From Symbiodinium natans (taxonomy: Eukaryota > Sar > Dinophyceae > Suessiales > Symbiodiniaceae), in the NCBI GenBank assembly GCA_905221605.1, contig CAJNDS010000156.1, positions 85,001-120,000 on the forward strand: a stretch of DNA of 35,000 bases, in the 5' to 3' direction. The position numbers and the translations under genes were made by a program. How positions within the stretch are numbered: the first letter of the stretch is position 1; the number at the start of each line of letters is the position of its first letter. Shown here piece by piece: positions 28,106 through 35,000 of this stretch. The notes beneath the pieces were generated by a model. The model saw only the letters and a program-made list of their open reading frames with translations, was not told the DNA's origin and searched no databases.

Positions 28106-28272
28106 CTTGGGGGCAAACACCAAAAGTTAAGGGCAGATTTCGGGTTCAGGGTTTAGGGTTTAGGGCTGAGGGTTTAGGGGTTTACCTAGAAGCCCAATAT
28201 CCACAAAACCCTCACGCCCCGGAGTAAGGGTTCCCGGGGTTTAGGGTTCCGGGTTCAGGGTTCAGGGTTTAG

Positions 28273-28495
28273 GGATTCCGAGTCTCGGGCGTTTTTGGGC
28301 TGTAGGGTCCACATACAGTTTCGGGCTTCAACATAGAGTTTAGGGTTTAGGGTTTAGGGTTTAGGATTTAGGGTTTAGGGTTTAGGGTTTAGGGTTTAGG
28401 GTTTAGGGTTTAGGGTCCTCAGAATAAGAGTGGTTTGTACTGCGCACGCCCACACGCCCCACTCCGGCAGGGACTAGTCGAAGCTTCTCTGGGAT
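28273..28495 (-). CDS. Two candidate exons in phase
   Basis: Exon 28495-28418 (TTGAAG|ATC) encodes IPEKLRLVPAGVGRVGVRST then NHSYSE and ends at AG|GACCCTAAACC, a possible GA donor. Exon 28325-28273 (TTGAAG|CCC) continues PETVCGPYSPKTPETRNP in phase 0. The spacer is a TTTAGGG array (28335-28415). Confidence 0.4.
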
Positions 28496-28725
28496 CTTCA
28501 ACAAAGATAGGGTTTGGGGTTTAGGGTTTAGGGTTTGGGGTTTAGGGTTTAGGGTTTAGGGTTTAGGGTTTAGGGTTTAGGGTTTAGGGTTTAGGGTTCC
28601 GTGGGTAGAGCAAGACCTGGGAACTCCGGGCTTAGGGTTTAGGGTTTAGGGTTTAGGGTTTAGGGTTTAGGGTTTGGGGTTTAGGGTTTCGGGTTTAGGG
28701 TTTAGGGTTTAGGGTTCGGGGTTCC
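28335..28725 (+). repeat. Three TTTAGGG arrays
   Basis: Blocks at 28335-28415, 28507-28598 and 28630-28725. Confidence 0.97.
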
Positions 28726-29036
28726 AAGGTCTCCAACACTAGTCAAGCTGCCCAACCCCCCCCCCCTCCACTGCTCAAGAAGTGGTCAGGCAAACCCGTA
28801 TGGACTAACTCAGTCAGAACATGCCGGGAGTACTTTGGAGCGTTCTCTGGGGAGAAACACTCCTCTAAATAGGAAGTTCGTCCAAGACAGGTACCCGTAC
28901 ACTCACTCGTGCCCTGCTCCCGACTCTTACTGGACCATACAGAGCAACCATGAACTACAAAACCTGACTAAAGCGGAGGAACCCAAACTGCTACACAACC
29001 TAGGAGCATCAATCCAAAACGGGTCCCGAAATGCCA
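28726..29036. other. Unique spacer, no supported gene
   Basis: A C9 run lies near 28757. A plus-strand frame (28835-29056) stays open with normal-looking composition (YTHSCPAPDSYWTIQSNHEL), but it begins without ATG and runs into CCCTAAA. Confidence 0.4.
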
Positions 29037-29109
29037 CCCTAAACCCTAAACCCTAAACCCGAAACCCTAAACCCTAAACCCTAAGCCCTAAACCCTGAAC
29101 CCTCTAAAC

Positions 29110-29169
29110 CCATGCCTGCGCTTGCTCTGCGCCCTGCGTCTTTAGGGCCTCAAGGGGCTCCGCCGCCGT
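29110..29169 (-). CDS. Candidate exon
   Basis: CCCCCAG|ACG acceptor and TGG|GTTTAGAG donor; exactly 20 codons, TAAEPLEALKTQGAEQAQAW, helix-forming with G/C third positions. Confidence 0.4.
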
Positions 29170-29331
29170 CTGGGGGTTTGGGGTTCAGGGTTTAGGGCTT
29201 ATGGTTTGGGAGATTTTGAGGGGACTTGAGTGGTTCAAGGTTGGGCTGAGGGAGATGTGTTAAGCTCAAACCCACTTCTGAGACGCCTTCAGCAGTGTGC
29301 TGACACCTTCCCAAAGCATTTATGAATATTC

Positions 29332-29455
29332 AAAGAGCCCCAAAATACCCCCTTAACTAAGGAATATACCTGAATTTCTACAGGGATCCTGAGTATGATA
29401 TCAAGGTCTCTTCCATTCTATTCCTGAACGAAGGGGTCTTTGGGCCCTTTGGGGA
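29332..29455. mobile_element. Old, decayed copy of MITE family A
   Basis: Keeps CAAAGAGCCC, AACTAAGGAATATACCT, GGGATCCTGAGTATGAT and GGGTCTTTGGGCCCTTTGG in family order. Confidence 0.6.
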
Positions 29456-29517
29456 ATTCAAAGGTGGATTCGGGTGTCAGGGTTTAAGGGGATTTTGGGG
29501 CTTCGCACACACCCCCC

Positions 29518-29518
<1 letters not shown>

Positions 29519-29559
<41 letters not shown>
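29519..29559 (+). repeat. Poly(C) tract of about 41 nt
   Basis: One of the longest homopolymers here. In gene sense it is poly(G) starting a few bases after a candidate GC donor. Confidence 0.9.
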
Positions 29560-29560
<1 letters not shown>

Positions 29561-29561
29561 C

Positions 29562-29603
29562 CTGCGCGAATGCCAAGGTCAGGGTCCTGAGCCAGGGCGG
29601 CAC
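29562..29603 (-). CDS. Candidate exon
   Basis: TCCGTCAG|GTG acceptor, 14 codons VPPWLRTLTLAFAQ, and CAG|GCGGGG donor. The plus strand is equally G/C-rich at third positions (ANAKVRVLSQGGT), so the strand is uncertain. Confidence 0.3.
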
Positions 29604-30369
29604 CTGACGGATGGGTTTAGGGTTTAGGGTTTCGGGTTTAGGGTTTCGGGTTTAGGGTTTCGGGTTTCGGGCAGAGGAGCGAAAGTACATTGCAGGAACC
29701 CGGCGGGGGCAATTAAACCCCAAACCCTTACACCCGGTTTCAACCAGAAGCTCTCTGACGTGCCCCCCAAAACCCTAAACCCTAAACCCCAAACCTCATG
29801 GGACTCTACCCCCCTCAAGTCGTGCTCTTGGTGTTGGGGACCCTTTCAAAGATCGCCTAAGGGATTGTAAGGGCCATATCAGGAGTACCATGAGGGAACC
29901 TCTTAGGGGTACATGCTTAGGGTTCCGAGGATGACTTCCTTGAAACCGAAACACCGCAAACACCCTGGATCAAAAGCGTCCGCCTCTCCACGGACTTGCA
30001 GTGCCTGAGGGTACGTTGGGGTTTAGGGACACGAGGGTTTCGGGTTGAGGGTTTAGGGTCCTCAACCTAAGCCCTAAACCCTAAACCCTAACCCCCAAAC
30101 CCTAGAACCCAAACCCCAAACCTCAAACCCTAAACTCTAAAATCATAGATAGGGCTTGGGGCTCTTCCAGGGTTCAATTCTTCCCCTTTCCTAGTTAAGA
30201 GTTTTTTGCTTGCCTCCCACCTAGCTGAACTGAAGTCCACTTTGCAGGGCATGCGGTATATGGCATGTTTAGGACGAGACACGACCAGAGAAGTTCGGGC
30301 AGAGAGCTTGGCTGCTTCTCCAAGCTTCGAAATGCCTGCAGACCCGCGAAATCGACCAACATCTTCCAC

Positions 30370-30459
30370 CCAAGAATTCTAAAACCGCAGGCTGACTCTC
30401 AAGGATTTTGTCAGCCCTAAGCAACCGAAGCGCAGACGACCCCAGCAAACCCACGAAAT
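30370..30459 (-). CDS. Candidate exon
   Basis: CGTAAG|AT acceptor and TTGG|GTGGAAG donor; the frame reads FVGLLGSSALRLLRADKILE then SQPAVLEFL. A second well-formed frame follows at about 30350-30190 (LVDFAGLQAFRSLEKQPSSL). Confidence 0.4.
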
Positions 30460-30483
30460 CTTACGAAAATCGGCGCCCACTTG

Positions 30484-30659
30484 TCTTGGTAGCCCAGTAC
30501 CCCTATGTTTTCACCAGGGCACCCTTTTTGGGCTTGGTTACTTTAGATGGGAACCTTTAAACCCTAAACCCTAAACCCTAAACCCTAAACCCTAAACCCT
30601 AAACCCTAAACCCTAAACCAACAAAAAAAAAACGAAGAGGGCACCACTGGGCTACCAAG
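30484..30659. mobile_element. MITE family C, copy interrupted by a telomeric array
   Basis: Termini CTTGGTAGCCCAGTAC (30484) and CACCACTGGGCTACCAAG (to 30659). The interior keeps GCACCCTTTTTGGG and GGGAACC, but between GGGAACC and the A-rich part sits (CCCTAAA)8 at 30556-30618, absent from the other copies. Confidence 0.85.
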
Positions 30660-30666
30660 TTGTTGC

Positions 30667-30718
30667 CTGCCGGGCCAACAGCACCAGCTGCGCAGCGACA
30701 TCTGAGGCGGTCCGGGTC
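30667..30718 (-). CDS. Candidate exon
   Basis: CGGTCAG|GAC acceptor and CAG|GCAACA donor; the best frame is TRTASDVAAQLVLLARQ (14 of 17 codons end in G/C). The MITE at 30484-30659 begins 8 bp inside the following intron. Confidence 0.45.
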
Positions 30719-30727
30719 CTGACCGCG

Positions 30728-30820
30728 GTTTAGGGTTTAGGGTTTAGGGTTTAGGGTTTAGGGTTTAGGGTTTAGGGTTTAGGGTTTAGGGTTTAGGGTT
30801 TAGGGTTTAGGGTTTAGGGG
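30728..30820 (+). repeat. TTTAGGG array
   Basis: Thirteen perfect heptads starting a few bases from the exon candidate at 30718. Confidence 0.97.
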
Positions 30821-30885
30821 GAGAAAAGTCTGGACTTCCAACTCTAAATTGCCGGGTTCCTTTCGGAGCATCCTAACAACAAACT

Positions 30886-32079
30886 CTATTTTTTGCATCT
30901 GGTCAGCTTATTTAGGGAACCCGATAAACCGCGTGAGAGACATACATCATGCGGCCAGGCGGCGCTGAAATCTTTGTACACAAGCACCCTAAACTTGAAA
31001 CACCAAATCCTAAACTCCAAGCTGTCTCTTCGCTCAACGGGCATCAAGTAGGCCAGTTGCGCCTTGCGTGCCTTGTCAGCAGCACCCTACACTCCCTGAA
31101 CCCCCTGACCCCCAAAACCCCCTGACCCTCCTTCAACCGCACCCACGACTTTGCTGGGCCCATTTCCTCCACCAGATACCCGAAACTAAACCCTAAACCC
31201 TAGTCCCTAAACCCTAAACCCTAAACCCTAAACCCTAAACCCTAAACCCTATTCCCTCAACCCCAAACCCTAAACCCATCCATCAGGTTGCTGGGCTTCT
31301 GTCCTCCACAGAAATACCCTAAATCCTAAGCCCTAAGCCCTAAGCCCTAAGCCCTAAGCCCTAAGCCCTACCCAAAGAGCCCAATATTTTGCTTATTTAA
31401 GGAATATTCATTAAATCATATAGGATCCTTAATATGATTTAAGGTATATTCTTTAATTAAGCAATATTGGGCTCTTTGGGTAAGCCCTACACCCTAAACC
31501 CTACACCCAAAGAGTGCCCAACCACCCGAGATTCCCGGGATGCCCCACGAAGCTTCCTGGCCACTTCCCGCCACCGCGCCCGGAAATCTGCGGCCTCGGG
31601 GCAGGCCACCGAAACCCACCGCAAAGCTTTAGTTTGGGGGGTTTAGGGTTTAGGGTTTAGGGCTTAGGGTTTAGGGCTTGGGGCTTAGGATTGTGAATTG
31701 GGCGTGAAGTCGTGAAAACTCTAGAGACACGTACGAGGATTCTTGGGGGCTTGAGGTTTTGCGGGTGATGCCACAGGTGGGTTTTTTGGGGTCTAGGGAG
31801 GGCCACTTACAGGCTTCCGGTACCCCTCCCCCTGCTGGTTGAGAGGGTTTAGGGCTTCGGGTTTAGGGTTTAGGGTTTAGGGTTTAGGGTTTAGGGTTTA
31901 GGGTTTAGGGTTTAGGGTTTGGGTTAGGGTTTAGGGTTCTTTTTTGCCACCCGTCTAGCAGAGAGAATGCTTTGCGCGCAATACTCCAGCAGCCCAACTT
32001 TACGACATGTTCAGAAACAGGGGTTGTTCAGGTTACTTGCGGGTTCACCAACAAGCCACGAAAAGGGAACCTCAAGCAT
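30886..32079 (-). CDS. Multi-exon gene, both ends visible, function unknown
   Basis: First exon 32079-32049 (ATG, MLEVPFSWLV, donor TTG|GTGAAC), then 31997-31951 (GLLEYCAQSILSARR, donor CGG|GTGGCA), 31831-31811 (GEGYRKP, donor CCT|GTAAGT), 31594-31526 (AADFRARWREVARKLRGASR), and later 31303-31276 (TEAQQPDGW|GTTTAGGG), 31166-31143 (EMGPAKSW), 31071-31016 (ARKAQLAYLMPVERRDSL, donor GGA|GTTTAGG) and 30964-30886 (AAWPHDVCLSRGLSGSLNKL, TAG). The phases agree except between 31526 and 31303, where an exon or alternative donor is missing. No domain is recognised. Its introns hold telomeric arrays and a family A MITE. Confidence 0.45.
31183..31370 (-). repeat. CCCTAAA array and a (CCCTAAG)7 variant array
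   Basis: Normal heptads at 31183-31256. At 31327-31370 seven homogeneous CCCTAAG units (gene sense CTTAGGG). Confidence 0.95.
31372..31480. mobile_element. MITE family A, copy 3
   Basis: Starts ACCCAAAGAGCCCAATATTT and ends GCAATATTGGGCTCTTTGGG; the centre is inverted relative to copy 1 (ATAGGATCCTTAATATGATT). Flanked by telomeric sequence on both sides. Confidence 0.85.
31850..31940 (+). repeat. TTTAGGG array
   Basis: Eleven heptads in the second intron of the gene starting at 32079. Confidence 0.97.
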
Positions 32080-32156
32080 CCCCAAACTCAGGCCAAGTAA
32101 ACTGTTATCTACCTGGCTTGAAATCAATTCTCTCTAGGGCTAGGGTTTAGGGTTAC

Positions 32157-32261
32157 CTACTATTTGCTTAAGAACCCCAAAAGAACACAGTAGTCCCTTT
32201 CCTACCCTTATAAGGGAGAATGTGTCTTTGTTGTTTGGGGGTTTCTTAAGCAAGTAGTACC
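32157..32261. mobile_element. MITE family E, copy 2
   Basis: Terminal inverted repeats TACTATTTGCTTAAGAACCC and GGGTTTCTTAAGCAAGTAGT, about 105 bp, non-coding. Inner stem CTACCCTTATAAGGGAGAAT. Confidence 0.85.
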
Positions 32262-32374
32262 CAAAGAGCCCAATATTGCTTAATTAAGGAATATACCTTA
32301 ATTAAATCATATTAAGGATCCCTATATGATTTAAGGAATATTCCTTAATTAAGCAATATTGGGCTCTTTGGGTA
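32259..32374. mobile_element. MITE family A, copy 4 (most complete)
   Basis: Near-perfect arms of about 48 bp starting TACCCAAAGAGCCCAATATT, centre AATCATATTAAGGATCCCTA. It begins within the last bases of the family E element, sharing the TA junction. Confidence 0.9.
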
Positions 32375-32884
32375 GTTTAGGGGAAACGATCGGGGCTCAT
32401 CGAGATCCCCGTGCCTCCTCGCCGCCCTGCATGTTAACTCCCGCATCCCCCCCGTTCTGAGTGTCTGAACCCCACTCCTAGACCCTAAACCCTAAACCCT
32501 AAACCCGAAACCCTAAACCCCTGGCAGATCCCTTCAAGGGTTCCGAAGAATGACCCAGGAGTTTCGGGCTCTACTTGGGGTTGGATTCTCCCAGGATTCC
32601 AGGATTCTGGGTTTAGGGTTTAGGGTTTAGGGTTTAGGCTTTAGGCTTTAGGCTTTAGGGTTTAGGGTTTAGGGTTTAGGGTTTAGGGTTTAGGGTTTAG
32701 GGTTTAGGGTTTAGGGTTTAGGGTTCTTGGTGCCCAACCCTCCACAAACCTGAACCTCAATCTGTTATTGCCGGGACCTCCTCTTGCAGGTCCAAGGACG
32801 GATGCGCGAGCCTCCAAACGGTGGGGGGGGGCTTTGGGAGAGTCATTTTTTACAGGGTTTGGGGGGTTCATCTGAGATATCTGA
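32375..32884. other. Mixed spacer with TTTAGGG/TTTAGGC array
   Basis: A heptad array at 32605-32724 includes three TTTAGGC units. A minus-strand frame MRELTCRAARRHGDLDEPRS near 32395-32455 has an ATG and could be a first exon, but the plus strand is open too. Confidence 0.5.
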
Positions 32885-34045
32885 GCAGCTGCTGCTCTGG
32901 CCGTGCCCGAGCACGCATCATGAGCATCAAGCATGGGCATCCGCTTCATGGTTGGCGGCCCGCGCTGGGCCAAAGCCTGAGCAGCTGATGCTCATGATGC
33001 TCGCTTGGCGGCCCGTGTTGGGGCAAAGCCTGAGCAGCTGATGCTCATGAGCTCGCTTTGGCGGCCCGTGCCGGGGGCAAAGCCTGAGCAGCTGATGCTC
33101 AAGATGCTCGCTTGGCGGCCTACGCGGGTGTAGAGTTTAGGATTTTGGGCGGCCCCGAATTGGTGTAGAGTCGCTCCAAGGTTTAGGGCTTAGGGCTTAG
33201 CGTGCTGGGGCAAAGCCTGAGCAGCTGATGCTCATGATGCTCGCTTGACGGCCCGGGCTGGGCAGCTGATGCTCATGATGCTCGCTTGGCGGCCCGGGCA
33301 AAGCTTTGCCCCAGCCCGGGCCGCCAAGCGAGCATCATGAGCATCAGCTGGTCAGGCCTGAGCGGCTGATGTTCATGATGCTCGCTTGGCGGCCCGGGCT
33401 GGGGCAAAGCCTGAGCGGCTGATGCTCATGATGCGCGCTTGGTGGCCGGGGCTGGGGCAAAGCCTGAGCGGCTGATGCGGCCCGGGCTGGGGCAAAGCCT
33501 CAGCAGCTGATGCTCATGATGCTCGCTTGGCGGCCCGGGCTGGGGCAAAGCCTGAGCGGCTGATGCTCATGATGCTCGCTTGGCGGCCCGGGCTGGGGCA
33601 AAGCCTGAGCAGCTGATGCTCATGATGCTCGCTTGGCGGCCCGGGCTGGGGCAAAGCCTGAGCAGCTGATGTTCATGATGCTCGCTTGGCGGCCCGGGCT
33701 GGGGCAAAGCCTGAGCAGCTGATGCTCATGATGCGCGCTTGGTGGCCGGGCTGGGGCAAAGCCTGAGCGGCTGATGCTCATGATGCTCGCTTGGTGGCCC
33801 GGGCTGGGGCAAAGCCTGAGCGGCTGATGCTCATCATGCTCGCTTGGCGGCCCGGGCTGGGGCAAAGCCTGAGCAGCTGATGCTCATGATGCTCGCTTGG
33901 CGGCCGGCGGCCCGTGCTGGGGCAAAGCCTGACCAGCTGATGCTTATGATGCTCGCTTGGCGGCCCGCGGCCCGGGCTGGGCAAAGCCTGAGCAGCTGAT
34001 GCTCATGATGCTTGGCGGCCCGTGCTGGGGCAAAGCCTGGAGCAG
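32885..34045 (-). repeat. 53-bp satellite array 2
   Basis: About twenty units of CAGCTGATGCTCATGATGCT, CGCTTGGCGGCCCGGGCTGG, GGCAAAGCCTGAG, interrupted at 33125-33195 by unrelated sequence. One unit (about 33300-33355) is inverted, forming a palindrome. Identical in sequence to array 1 but in the opposite orientation. Confidence 0.95.
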
Positions 34046-34727
34046 TAGTAGGGGGGTATTTGAACCTCCCTCCTGTAAAAGCTGTAAGGGTTTAAAGGTT
34101 TGGTAGTGGACCCGAAGCATGGACCCTTAACACCCTAACATACGCTGTATATCCTTAACCCTAAACCATAAACGCTTTTTTTTAAACCCAGACTCCTGAA
34201 GTCAGCTAACCCTAAACCCTAAACCCTAAACCCTAAACCCTAAACGCTATAATACTGGCCCCTACTTCGCATCCCTATAAACAAGTGTAAGGGACAATAC
34301 TAAGGGCCCATGGTTCCAACCATTTGTTTAGGGTTTAGGGTTTAAGGGGTCAGGGTTTAGGGTTTAGGGTTTAGGTTTTGGGGTTTAGGGTTTAGGGTTT
34401 AGGGTTTAGGGTTTAGGGTTTAGGGTTTAGGGTTTCATGGTTTAAGGGAAGTATTTAAATGGACTCTACCTGGGACCCCCAAGGGACCCTCGCTAAAAAT
34501 CCTGTAAGGGAATACCCAATAGAAAATCAGGGCCATTTTCAGAGTATATAAAGGGAACCTCTTAGGGGTACATCCTTAAGAAATCCCTTTGAAGTCATCA
34601 GCATTTGTGTTTACGTCTTCTTCTGACCTTTTCGGCATTCACCAAGCCTCTGGATGGAAAACTGGGTTTCGGCGTTTTCAAGGTTTTTGGATTTGGGGTT
34701 TATGGGGTCTAAACGATACAGTTAAGA
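34046..34727. other. Spacer with heptad arrays and repeat-family fragments
   Basis: Holds CCCTAAA at 34207-34245, TTTAGGG at 34325-34435, the right arm of the 21664-type element at 34287-34312, and GGGAACCTCTTAGGGGTACA at about 34552, which recurs at about 29896. No gene seen. Confidence 0.6.
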
Positions 34728-35000
34728 GCAGCTGCTGCTCATGATGCTCGCTTGGCGGCCCGTGCTGGGGCAAAGCCTGACCAGCTGATGCTCATGATGC
34801 TCGCTTGGCGGCATGGGCTGGGGCAGCGCCTGACAAGCTGATGCTCATGATGCTCGCTTGGCGGCCCGTGTTGGGGCAAAGCCTGAGCAGCTGATGCTCA
34901 TGATGCTCGCTTGGCGGCCCGTGCCGGGGGCAAAGCCTGAGCAGCTGATGCTCAAGATGCTCGCTTGGCGGCATGGGCTGGGGCAGCGCCTGACAAGCTG
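34728..35000 (-). repeat. 53-bp satellite array 3, runs off the window
   Basis: Five units, two with GGCATGGGCTGGGGCAGCGC and TGACAAGCTG, which differ in the same way from array 2 and imply local duplication of unit pairs. Confidence 0.95.

Noticed and set aside
6718-32724. TTTAGGG arrays as a true chromosome end
   Set aside because: Arrays occur in both orientations, are short, and are flanked by genes on both sides. No terminal one-orientation block reaches the window edge.
32885-34045. CRISPR-like regular repeats
   Set aside because: The units are directly tandem without unique spacers, in a eukaryotic context.

Overview
The window looks like nuclear DNA of a dinoflagellate, probably a suessialean or Symbiodiniaceae-like alga (the lineage is inference). 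Three things seen in the sequence support this. First, a full-length dinoflagellate spliced-leader (SL) sequence and relict SL copies lie on the minus strand at 6682-6717 and 21124-21142. Second, one gene can be rebuilt exactly from exons whose introns use GT, GC and GA donors with AG|G acceptors, a known dinoflagellate habit. Third, TTTAGGG heptads (the telomere type reported for dinoflagellates) occur throughout. I see no bacterial-style operons, rRNA, tRNA or CRISPR.

Layout, left to right. 1-770: flank with a tandem duplication. 771-6540: a nearly complete LINE-type retrotransposon on the minus strand, with ORF1, an in-frame TGA, and ORF2 (endonuclease plus reverse transcriptase) broken by two frameshifts. 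6593-6717: start of a minus-strand gene carrying two tandem SL copies. 6755-14522: a 15-exon minus-strand gene (334 aa, function unknown). 14909-16913: a complete five-exon minus-strand gene for a 128-aa ASCH-domain protein. 17773-18701 and 18836-19211: 3' ends of two further minus-strand genes. 20012-21136: a three-exon minus-strand gene with a relict SL at its start. 21213-25357: exons of another minus-strand gene. 26469-30718: scattered exon candidates. 30886-32079: a minus-strand gene with both ends visible. 32885-35000: a 53-bp satellite, also present in inverted orientation at 10196-10660.

All genes I can support lie on the minus strand, so this is a one-way gene array. Most introns are packed with oriented TTTAGGG/CCCTAAA arrays and small terminal-inverted-repeat elements (MITE-like families called A to E here). 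In several cases the heptad itself supplies the donor (exon|GTTTAGGG), and in one gene the stop codon (CCC TAA A). The gene at 20012-21136, which carries the relict SL, has only two short introns without telomeric repeat. That contrast suggests a recycled cDNA beside older, repeat-filled genes.

Exon models were made by hand from splice signals, reading phase and codon composition. The ASCH gene is secure. The 15-exon gene and the gene at 20012 are phase-consistent from start to stop. The other exons are candidates.
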